Shown: positions 1 to 10,871 of the stretch, in pieces
How positions within the stretch are numbered: the stretch's first letter is position 1
Layout: every line of letters begins with the position of its first letter
Assembly (NCBI RefSeq): GCF_900700375.1
Contig: NC_041713.1
Location: forward strand, 610,427-674,426
Direction: 5' to 3'
Length of the DNA stretch: 64,000 nucleotides
DNA from: Denticeps clupeoides
Lineage: Eukaryota > Chordata > Actinopteri > Clupeiformes > Denticipitidae
Notes under the pieces: model-generated
Seen by the model: only the letters and a program-made list of their open reading frames with translations
The model's database searches: none
What the model was told of the DNA's origin: nothing
Position numbers and translations under genes: made by a program

Positions 1-2345
1 TGGTCGGTTTGAACGCCAGGTGGCGCTCTGCTTGGTTAGTAGTGGTCGGGTTTGAACGCAGGTGGCGCTCTGCTTGGTTTGTAGTGGTCGGTTTGAACGC
101 CAGGTGGCGCTCTGCTTGGTTAGTAGTGGTCGGTTTGAACGCCAGGTGGCGCTCTGCTTGGTTAGTAGTGGTCGGTTTGAACGCCAGGTGGCGCTCTGCT
201 TGGTTAGTAGTGGTCGGTTTGAAACGCCAGGTGGCGCTCTGCTTGGTTAGTAGTGGTCGGTTTGAACGCCAGGTGGCGCTCTGCTTGGTTTGTAGTGGTC
301 GGTTTGAACGCCACGGTGGCGCTCTGCTTGGTTAGTAGTGGTCGGTTTTGAACGCCAGGTGGCGCTTGCTTGGTTAGTAGTGGTCGGTTGTTTGAACGCC
401 ATGGTGGCGCTCTGCTTGGTTAGTAGTGGTCGGTTTGAACGCCAGGTGGCGCTCTGCTTGGTTAGTAGTGGTCGGTTTTGAACGCCAGGTGGCGCTCTGC
501 TTGGTTAGTAGTGGTCGGTTTTGAACGCAGGTGGCGCTCTGCTTGGTTGTAGTGGTCGGTTTGAACGCCAGGTGGCGCTCTGCTTGGTTAGTAGTGTCGG
601 TTTGAACGCCAGGTGGCGCTCTGCTTGGTTAGTAGTGGTCGGTTTGAAACGCCAGGTGGCGCTCTGCTTGGTTAGTAGTGGTCGGTTTGAACGCCAGGTG
701 GCGCTCTGCTTGGTTAGTAGTGGTCGGTTTGAACGCCAGGTGGCGCTCTGCTGGTTAGTAGTGGTCGGTTTGAACGCCAGGTGGCGCTCTGCTTGGTTAG
801 TAGTGGTCGGTTTGAACGCCAGGTGGCGCTCTGCTTGGTTAGTAGTGGTCGGTTTGAACGCCAGGTGGCGCTCTGCTTGGTTAGTAGTGGTCGGTTTGAA
901 CGCCAGGGGGGCGCTCTGCTGGTTAGTAGTGGTCGGTTTGAACGCCAGGTGGCGCTCTGCTTGGTTAGTAGTGGTCGGTTTGAACGCCAGGTGGCGCTCT
1001 GCTTGGTTAGTAGTGGTCGGTTTGAACGCCAGGTGGCGCTCTGCTTGGTTAGTAGTGGTCGGTTTGAACGCCAGGTGGCGCTCTGCTTGGTTTGTAGTGG
1101 TCGGTTTGAACGCCAGGTGGCGCTCTGCTTGGTTAGTAGTGGTCGGTTTGAACGCCAGGTGGCGCTCTGCTTGGTTAGTAGTGGTCGGTTTGAACGCCAG
1201 GGTGGCGCTCTGCTTGGTTAGTAGTGGGTCGGTTTGAACGCCAGGTGGCGCTCTGCTTGGTTTGTAGTGGTCGGTTTGAACGCCAGGTGGCGCTCTGCTT
1301 GGTTAGTGGTGGTCGGTTTGAACGCCAGGTGGCGCTCTGCTTGGTTAGTAGTGGTCGGTTTGAACGCCAGGTGGCGCTCTGCTTGGTTAGTAGTGGTCGG
1401 TTTGAACGCCAGGTGGCGCTCTGCTTGGGTTAGTAGTGGTCGGTTTGAACGCCAGGTGGCGCTCTGCTTGGTTAGTAGTGGTCGGTTTGAACGCCAGGTG
1501 GCGCTCTGCTTGGTTTGTAGTGGGCGGTTTGAACGCCAGGTGGTGCTCTGCTTGGTTAGTAGTGGTCGGTTTGAACGCCAGGTGGCGCTCTGCTTGGTTA
1601 GTAGTGGTCGGTTTGAACGCCAGGTGGTGCTCTGCTTGGTTAGTAGTGGTCGGTTTGAACGCCAGGTGGTGCTCTGCTTGGTTAGTAGTGGTCGGTTTGA
1701 ACGCCAGGTGGCGCTCTGCTTGGTTTGTAGTGGTCGGTTTGAACGCCAGGTGGTGCTCTGCTTGGTTAGTAGTGGTCGGTTTGAACGCCAGGTGGCGCTC
1801 TGCTTGGTTAGTAGTGGTCGGTTTGAACGCCAGGGGGCGCTCTGCTTGGTTAGTAGTGGTCGGTTTGAACGCCAGGGGGCGCTCTGCTTGGTTAGTAGTG
1901 GTCGGTTTGAACGCCAGGTGGCGCTCTGCTTGGTTAGTAGTGGTCGGTTTGAACGCCAGGTGGCGCTCTGCTTGGTTAGTAGTGGTCGGTTTGAACGCCA
2001 GGTGGCGCTCTGCTTGGTTAGTAGTGGTCGGTTTGAACGCCAGGTGGTGCTCTGCTTGGTTAGTAGTGGTCGGTTTGAACGCCAGGGGGCGCTCTGCTTG
2101 GTTAGTAGTGGTCGGTAGGAACGCCAGGCGGCGCTCTGCTTGGTTAGTAGTGGTCGGTTTGAACGCCAGGTGGCGCTCTGCTTGGTTAGTAGTGGTCGGT
2201 TTGAACGCCAGGTGGTGCTCTGCTTGGTTAGTAGTGGTCGGTTTGAACGCCAGGGGGCGCTCTGCTTGGTTAGTAGTGGTCGGTAGGAACGCCAGGCGGC
2301 GCTCTGCTTGGTTTGTAGTGGTTGGTTTGAACGCCAGGTGGCGCT
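1..2345. repeat. 42-bp minisatellite, about 56 copies
   Basis: This is a near-perfect head-to-tail array with a 42-bp period. Each unit runs from GGTCGGTTTGAACG through the core CCAGGTGGCGCTC to TGCTTGGTTAGTAG. Because 42 is a multiple of three, long open frames appear on both strands, but they are repeat shadows that shift with single-base indels. Common variants are CCAGGGGGCGCTC, CCAGGTGGTGCTC and TTTGTAG in place of TTAGTAG. The array enters from the left window edge, so its full length is unknown. It ends about 450 bp before the ATXN7L3 start codon. No SINE or LINE source is visible. Confidence 0.97.
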
Positions 2346-2799
2346 CCTGCCTCGTGAAGGCGCTTTCGACCGGTTTCCGCAGCTCTTGTCAACAAGCGTC
2401 ATTTTAATGAGTTTCGTGTCGTGTTTCGGAGGTAGACCCCTGCACCTTTTTTAAACTGTGATGACGGTGAATTATTGTCTACATGGAGCTCGAACGCAGG
2501 ACGGAGGGACGGACGCGGCGCGCGTGGGGGATCAATAGAAGACGAACTGTCACAAAGTATCCGCCGTCGTTCCCCGTGACGTCATCGCGCCGCCGCTAGC
2601 GGGCTAGCCGGGTTAGCACCGCGCTGTCAGCGCGTCCTGGGCGCGTTTCTGATGGCTTCCTCTCAGCTGAAGATGCGACGCTGATCGTCTCTCGTCGTAC
2701 GTCCCCCTGTTTTTTACTCTCGTCTCTCCTCTTCACGTCCTGTCCCCCGGTCCCCCGGCCGTGCAGACGCGACGTCGGCTCCGCTGCGCAGCTTTTCAG
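2346..2799 (+). promoter_or_regulatory. ATXN7L3 promoter and 5' UTR region
   Basis: This CpG-rich stretch lies between the minisatellite and the first ATXN7L3 coding exon. It contains a full palindromic CRE (TGACGTCA, 2577-2584) in a GC-rich context. No TATA box is obvious, which fits a housekeeping-type promoter. The transcription start is inferred to lie between about 2585 and 2790 and is not directly visible. Confidence 0.6.
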
Positions 2800-4082
2800 A
2801 TGAAAATGGAGGGCATGTCTCTGTCGGGCCTGGACAGCACCAAGCTGGAGGTGTGTGGATGTGGATGTGAATGTGAATTTGTAGGGGGGCTTCCTGACGC
2901 CATGTCTACGTTTCAGACTCTAGCTCAGGACATCTACTCGGACCTGGTGGAGGACGCCTGCCTGGGCCTGTGTTTCGAGGTGCACAGGGCGGTGAAACAA
3001 GGTTATTTCTTCCTGGACGAGACGGACCAGGAGAGCATGAAGGATTTTGGTGGGCGTGGTGGGCGTGGCGAGTGGGCGGGGTGTACAATTTGGTGCAGTG
3101 CTGATATCCTGTCCTATTTCCCACCAGAAATTGTGGACCAGCCGGGAGTAGATATATTTGGGCAGGTGTTCAACCAGTGGAAGAACAAGGAGTGCGTGTG
3201 TCCGAACTGCAGCCGGAGCATCGCGGCCTCGCGCTTCGCGCCACATCTGGAGAAGTGCCTGGGCATGGGCAGGAACAGCAGCCGCATCGCCAACCGCCGG
3301 TGAGGTCATCTCGAACGCCCCACGTTCCGCCTGGAGTTATACTCGGAACATTTAACCCCGTCTACCCCACCAGGATAGCCAGCAGTAACAACATGAACAA
3401 GTCGGAAAGTGACCAGGAGGACAACGATGACCTCAATGACAACGACTGGTCCTACGGGTCGGAAAAGAAAGGTGGGCTTTGTGGGGTTTTCCCTTCTTCC
3501 ACTGCAGTCCTACATGATGCCATCACCTCCTCTGTCTGTCTCCCTCACAGCTAAGAAGAGGAAGTCGGAGAAGGTATCCTGCTGGGTTCATGGGCTTCGT
3601 TATTTCCATTTTATCAGGTTTATTAATTATCACTTCCACTGTAGAATCCTAATTCACCCCGGAGGTCCAAGTCATTAAAACATAAAAACGGTGAGATGTG
3701 ACCTTATACATGAGACCCAGTTAAGAGCCCGTGTGTGTGGAGAACGTTCATGAGAAGTGTTTACCGTTTGCAGGGGAACTCGGTACTGGCATGAACCCCG
3801 ACCTCTACAAGGTGCGCCACTTCCTCCTCTTCCCCACTGCATTTCATTACTTATTCTGAAGGTCCATCTTCTCGAAACACGGAGATTTCTGCTTTAATGA
3901 TTAATGTGTGTGTGTTTCCCGCTGCAGTATAACTACAGCACAGGCATCAACTACGAAACTCTCGGCCCGGAGGAGCTGAGGTCTTTACTGACCACGGTGA
4001 GTCCCCCCGACATCCAGAGCTCCTGTCCAGCTCAGTCAATTTCTTCTGATTAGTTAAGCGGAATTCTCCAATTTTCTCCTAA

Positions 4083-4118
<36 letters not shown>

Positions 4119-4950
4119 GTGTGTGTGGTCTCCTTTTCCCTCAGCAATGCGGGGTTGTGTCAGAACACACAAAGAAGATGTGCACCAGGTAAGAAGAATA
4201 TTTTGGAGTTACGGCTCCTTTAGATCTTCTGGCCTCAGACCAGAGGACGCCAGACGCCGCTGCGGTGTGAGCGTGAGAGACGCATGGTTTACCGTCGGTT
4301 GTAGGGCTGATCGGGGCTCTCTGTTCCGCGGGGTTCTTGTTAGTAGCGGATGCGAGGTGAAAGGTCACGGTGAGAGGGGTTGGTCGGAGATGTCAGCACG
4401 GCGTTTGTCTGGCAGGTCGACGTTGCCGGATCCAGACTCGGTGGTGGAGAGTGACGGTTACGACGCTGCTGACGGACAGGTGCTCATGAGTCGCTTTGTG
4501 TGGGACGGTTCATCAGATATCTCCCCTTCTGACTCCGCCTCCTCGAAAGCCAGTAAGCCGCATCCTACACGCAATGTTCCAATAACCGGGTTTCTATGGT
4601 TTCTATGCTTTTTGTAAATATATTTTACTCCTGCTTATAACTTTTGCATCAATTGCACCAACCACACGTGTTTCTTAATAAACGTTTATTGTTCTCCATA
4701 AGGCACGAATAACTCTGACTCCAAGAGACCAAAGAAGAAGAAGAAGCCTGGCTCTGTGTCCGTGGGCGGCGCGGTGGCAGAGCGGGGACCGGAGAGGGGG
4801 AGCGGCGCGGTGAACGCCGGGGTGGGGAGCAGCAGCAGCAGCAGCAGCAGCTCCAGCTCCTCCCAGGCGGCCCTCACCATCCCCAACCGGAAGAAAAAGC
4901 CCAAGTTCTCAGCACCTTCGGCCCTCAGCAGCTACGACGAGCTGAACTGA
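2800..4950 (+). CDS. ATXN7L3: Ataxin-7-like 3, SAGA deubiquitinase module subunit
   Basis: Orthologue of ATXN7L3 (yeast Sgf11), the adaptor that activates USP22 in the SAGA DUB module, which removes ubiquitin from histone H2B in the nucleus. Eleven exons join in phase: 2800-2850, 2917-3049, 3128-3299, 3374-3471, 3551-3573, 3645-3690, 3774-3811, 3928-3996, 4145-4188, 4416-4552 and 4703-4950 (352 aa). Visible are the N-terminal helix ([16 protein letters not shown]), the Sgf11 zinc finger ([22 protein letters not shown], split here: CVCPNC, then H and C), the acidic linker [10 protein letters not shown], the SCA7 start ([24 protein letters not shown]), [12 protein letters not shown] and a poly-Ser/Lys tail ending YDELN. 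The second half of the SCA7 finger, about 23 residues with a Cys and a His ligand, is absent at the 4188/4416 junction. Confidence 0.93.
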
Positions 4951-5720
4951 AGACGTTTCGCAGGGTCTCACCGTGTAAATACGTTGATGTTGGGGACAGT
5001 GGGGTGCCATCTCTACATGCTTTTGCCTCATGTTGCACACGTGTGTGTGTGAGGGAGCTACACTCGGACGTGTGGATCGTGCCGTTTGTGCGGCACGTAT
5101 AAGTGTGTGTGGACGTTATGTGATGTGCGTGCGTGCGTGCGTGAGAACATTCCATCGTGGATCCTGTCTCTCTCCTGTCCTTATTGGATGCCTCCCCAGT
5201 GTCTCGCTGCATCTGCCCGTCACCACCAGTGTGGTTTCCTGTATGCCGGTATTCTGGTATGTTGTCATTGAGCCTCAACTGGTTTGATTTCATGTTTTAT
5301 GGTTTTATGTAATGCTTATCGTAATATTCATAATAATGCAAGTACTTGAAATGGCTGAAGTCCATGTTTGGTTAACTCAGACTTAACTAAAAAAAACGTC
5401 TGATCATTTTAAAGAATGCTTATTTCTCTAAATAATATATTGTAATATTGCAGGCATGTTTAAAATGCCTGGTGTGTTATGTGATGTGTGAGAAAAAGGA
5501 ATCAGGAGAAGATGCTACAAGCCTTTTTTCATACGCATTTGTGTGTTTGGGTCTGTGTATCAGGGTTGGTTGGTTTATTAATGTTCATAACATATGGCCC
5601 ACTGAAACAGACAATTTTGTATTTAATATTATCTGCAAAGTTTTAAATGTAAAAGTCAGCCTTGATAAATATTTGGACTTAAAATCTCTGTGTATCTCAC
5701 GTCACTGAGAAATATTCCGG
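4951..5720. other. Convergent intergenic / 3' UTR stretch
   Basis: This AT-rich sequence lies between the stops of ATXN7L3 (+) and CFAP70 (-). It holds the 3' UTRs of both genes. No canonical AATAAA was spotted with confidence. I see no gene here; the short open frames match no known family. Confidence 0.5.
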
Positions 5721-8700
5721 TTATGGCCCATAAGGAGCAGGAAATGTTTGAAAACTGGGGTCTCCGAAGCCAGCCTGAGCCTGCAGCCCCTTGATCTCCT
5801 GCAGAAGCTCCTGGTTGTGTAAGTTGAGCTGCGATGGTGGGAGAAGATCTCGGGTTAGATTCGGGAGACGCTGTTGCTCGTGATGAAGCGGCATCACTGT
5901 ACCTTGACCGTGTATTTATAGCACTGCTCCGCCTCCAGCTTCCTCCCCGTCTGGAAAATACAAGCGTGTAATGATCTGCCTGGACGGGTCAGTATAAGGA
6001 CACCCTGTCGTACCCACCCGCAGGCAGACTAGTGCCAGGTACGCCCACACCAGCGGGTGGTTGTTGTTGAGAAGGTTGGCCTCGGTGAGGGCATCTTCAG
6101 CCTCTGCCAGGTCCCCCATCTGACACTCACACACATGATTCCTGTGTTATTATAATAAATGGCGGCCTGCACCACCTGAGCGAGCGATGGGGCGTGGTCT
6201 TTACCCGGTAACAGGCCACGCCCAGGCCCAGCCAGGTGAGGCAGGATGGCGACGCCCTGCAGGCCCGCAGGTACGTCAGCCTGGCCTTCTGAAACTGCAG
6301 AGAGGATGAAGGAACAGGTCAGAGGTCGCCCCCCCCCCCCCCCTCCACGCCTCGTACCTCCGCTCCCTGCAGGTAGATGGTGCCCAGGCGCAGGTAGACC
6401 AGGTGCGTGTCACACGCCCGCCTCGCCAGCAGCAGCGTCCTCTCGTAGCACTTCTGCGCCTCCCTGGCTGCACCAGTCAGGTAGTGCAGGTGACCGTGCG
6501 TGGCCCAAACATCTGGGTCCTACGCGGCACAGGAGGAGGAGGAGGAGGAGCTTAGTCTTGCTCTATATATGAAGCTTTTATTGTATGTATTTGTGAGTGT
6601 TTCCTCTGACCTTTCACACAGTTACACGGTAAAAAAGGTGCTGTAGCCCATCAGGGCCTAGAAAGACTGGTATTTGGGGGTAAAAGGATGGAAAGGCGTT
6701 CAAGGTAACCCACACCTAATTAAAAAGGAATGATCAGCTCAAGATCATTTATGAGTTTTCATAACCAGAGAACAGTTTATGATGAGGGCTTTAAGAGTAT
6801 TGGTGTGCAACCCAATGAGGGATGGAGTATTGGGTAATGCCCTCGTAGGACGTACCTATGCTGATTAATATTGTATTCGAGGGCCAAGTTTGGTCGGTGA
6901 GCTGAATTCCGCATTAAAGGAGCGGTCTTTATAGAGTTCCTTAAGTCAATCGACGAAAAGCAATGGAGGAAGCACTACCAGGAAATGAGAGGAGGGGGAA
7001 GTGAAAGGGAAGTGATTTTCATGGTGATCCACTGCAGCACAGCACACGGTGACACAGTGAAATGTGTCCTCTGTATTTAACCGTCACCCTTGGTGAGCAG
7101 TGGGCACCATGACAGGCACCCGGGGAGCAGCGTGTGGGGACGGGACCTCTGTGGCACCTCGGTGGGTTGGGATTCGAACCCACAACCTTCTGATTACGGG
7201 GCCACTTCCTTACCCGCCAGGCCCCCACTGGAACGAGTGCGTGTTTGATGGCGGAGCCGCACCTCGACAGTCTTCCTCAGCGCCTCCTGCAGGCCGGACT
7301 CGGCGTCGGCGTACTCTCCTCTGAGCATGTGCAGGCGGGCCAGGGCCAGGTGGTAGGAGGCGCTCAGCCCCCCCTGGGGACACAGCAGCTCCTGGGACAA
7401 GGCCCTCTGGGCCATCTGAGAAAGCAGCGTGTGGAGAAGCGTCTACACCCGGCGCTGTGAAAGTGGACCTTGCGTGTGGATGTGGGCTTGGTGCTGACCT
7501 GCAGCGCATGATGCTCCAGCAGGAACTCTGCAGCCGCCATGTATATAGTGGTGGACGGGGGGGTCTCGGCCCTCTCATCAGGGCCTCCACTGCCTCGGTT
7601 GTCCCCCTTCCGTGCCTCTTGCAGAATCTCTGTCTGTAGTTCTGGGGTTTTTTTCTGAGGACCTCCAGCGTGCAGCTTGCTAGCTTCCAGAAACGCCATC
7701 TCAGCCTGAACGCTGTTGCCCTGGCCCTGATGGAACAGTCCTGTGAAGCAGCGGTGAAAATGGTGATGAGTGTTGTCTTAGATAAGATCTTTAATTCATC
7801 ATTTTATTATTGCAACGTTGGTCAGCAGAAACAGTGGTGAATATTCCAACACAGCTTTCAGTGGGAGAAGCAAGATGTTCCTCACCAAATAAAGTCCAGG
7901 ACAGCCCACTGCTGGGCTCCACACAAGTTGCTCCTTCCAAAAAGGCTTCTGCTTCCTCGGTGTGGCCGTTCATCTCTGCCAGGATGCCGCACATCAGCAG
8001 ACTGTAAACCGAAAGTGAGATGAAACGGAGAAATACTTTTTACCGGACGAGCATCACGTGGACTCACCTCGGCAGGTGGGTCTGCTGAACGGACACGGCC
8101 TGGCGAAAACACTCGTCTGCCTTCTGGAGGTCAGAGGTCAACATGCAGAATGAGCCAAAGTCAAACCAATGGGCCGCGTTGCTGCGGTCCTGAGCCAGCT
8201 GCTGCAGAAACACACACAAACACACATTGTGAGACACTGCGGCACAGCACACGGTGACACAGGGAAACATGTCCTCTGTATTTAACCATCACCCATGGTG
8301 ACAGGTGCTCAGGGAGCAGCAGTGGGGTGGTAGTGGCATAGTGGGTAATGCACTCGCCTATGAACCAGAAGACCCAGGTTCAAATCCCGCTTACTACCAT
8401 CGTGTCCCTGACCAAGACACTTAACCCTGAGTGTCCCCAGGGGGGGACTGTCCCTGTCACTACTAACTGTAAGTCGCTCTGCAAAAGTGCGTCTGATAAA
8501 TGCTGTAAATGTAAATACTACACAATAGATTTAGTACAGTACAGTGTGTGGGGACGGTACCTTCATCAAGGGGACCTTGGCGGTTGGGGATTCGGACCCA
8601 CAACCTTTCGATTACGGGTCCACTTCCTTACCTGCTAGGCCGCCACTGCCCACCACACCTACTTTGCAGCTCAGTTCAGTGTGTGAGTGTGTGTGTGAGT

Positions 8701-9788
8701 GTGTGTGTGTGTATATACCTCTAAGTAGTAGTGTTTGGCGAGGGCATAATCCTGGTTCATCTCAGCTTCTCGGGCAAACTGTCGGATCTGAACACAGCTG
8801 AGTTGTGGTGGGGGGTGTTGCAGCACCTCAGCATCCACAGACAGAGGCTGGACATGGTGGGGACAGCCACTGACATTTAACATCCTGGCTTTAATATACT
8901 TAGCAGTGTACGCACGGTTTCTATACGTTACGTATGAAATGCCCACCTTGTTGAGGGCTACGTGCATCTCGTCCACCAGGAAGATGTAAAGCTGACTGAG
9001 GAAGGCGCGAAGCTGCTCTGGTTCCCTGAAGGCTTCACTTCTCAGCATCTTTTCCCGCACCACACGCACCACCGAGTACTGTTCCACACAGTCACATGGG
9101 ACGGGGACAGAACTCACCATCGTCAGAGACCCCACCGTTCTCCCCAACACTACTCACCTTCAGTTGCTCTTTAAAGGAAAAGTATTTGCCCGAGTAGTTG
9201 AGCTCTCCCAGAAGCTGAGCTCTGCGCTGCTCCTGAGAGCTGATATCCAGGGCTGGGGCGGGGCCGGGGGGCGGGGCCCCGAACTGCTGTTGGTACTGCT
9301 GCAGAACATGCTCTGCAATGCTGGATATCTGAGAGTGGAAGTCCTGCACAGCCTGGAGAGAAACGCGCCTATAAGAACTGTGTGAGTGTGAGGAGCGTCA
9401 TGCTACAGCATGTCCACCGGGGGCAGTAGAGAGTAGAATGTCGATTGAAGCAGGTTCGAAAGTGGAGGGTGAGGTTGCTGTGTGTGTGATGATTTACTCT
9501 CTCTGCTCCACACAGTCTGGGAGGTAGGGCTGGTCTTGGATGAATCAGCTCTGCCACTCTGAAACCATAAATGAGAAAAACTGTTCTCCAGATATGGGGC
9601 CATCCTGCTCACTGTGGTACTATGAAAAAGATTTTATTGTGTGTGTGTGTGTGTGTGCAGCACTTCACCTTTTATTCACTTCCTCTGGGGCTTTCTTCGG
9701 GACCAGTGGTTTCTCCAGTGCAATTTCAAGTACAATGTAGGTTCTAGAATCTGCAAACATCTAGAGAAGAAGGTCTGAGTAGAATCAT

Positions 9789-9821
<33 letters not shown>

Positions 9822-10836
9822 ACTGACCTGGCCTTCTTCATTGACCACCAGTGCCTCCTCAGTCAAGCTGTCAGCAGGTTTACTCTGTGAACACCAACAC
9901 TCGCCAGGTTATAATATTCATATTCCACGTTTTGACGGATGTTCACACCTCCCCTCATATCAGACGCTCACACTGGACTGGAGCTGGTATGTTGGTCAAT
10001 ATTTGTGTGTTTTACATCCAGCGAGTTTACGTACAGTGTTAGTGGGTAAGGAAGCGGACCTGAGGTCCCCTTGATGAAGGTTCCGTCCCCACACACTGCT
10101 CCCCGGGCGCCTGTCACCAAGGGTGACGGTTAAATACAGAGGACACGTTTCACCGTGTCACTGTGTGCTGTGATTCAGTGTTTCACCATCACTTCACTTT
10201 CACTTGGTATCATCACAAATTCTCCACACAGCCACCGAAGTAGCGCTGGATCTTGAGGTTTTTATCCTACCTGTTTAGAAGGTTCCTTGGTCTCCTTGAC
10301 AGCTTTGGACAAAGGAGCTTTGAAGGACCCAATGGAAGATGAGGTGCGAGGTCCTTTGAACTGCGTGGCCGGTGCCTGAAAAGCTTCATGCAAAATGCTG
10401 TGGTTCCGGTTGGTCTTAACAACAGGAGGAACAGGAGTGTTACAGATGGTCCCACGTCAACATCTGAGGTTTCTGAAGTTCTGGACTCACCTTCAGCTGG
10501 AGGTCTGATTCATAGAAAGGGTGGAGCCTGTAGGCGCCATGGATGCGTGTGGCACCTGGGTACAGCAAGGGGGTGAGGTCAACGTATGCCACACCATGGA
10601 AGGAAATCTGAGGCTCTTCATCTCCCTGTAAATTACATACACACACACACCCAACACGTATTCAGCACCAAATCCAAGAATTGTGGGCATGCCATTGTTC
10701 TCCTCCCACCTTCTCTTTCCTGCCCTTCCCTCCTTTAGGAAGGTCGCTCTGCAGTGACCTCATCACCTCCACTGGCCACAGGCGGCTCTTTAAGATCCTG
10801 CGCTTCAGACTGAGGAAACACCAGCAGTCATTCCCT

Positions 10837-10871
<35 letters not shown>

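Noticed and set aside
1-2407. Open frames of up to 394 codons on both strands
   Set aside because: They follow from a 42-bp period without stops. The protein is a plain repeat that shifts frame at indels, with no start or splice context.
8325-8400. Possible tRNA gene (A- and B-box-like sequence)
   Set aside because: It is the head of a dispersed SINE. The acceptor and anticodon stems do not form a full cloverleaf, and the same head recurs at many SINE copies.
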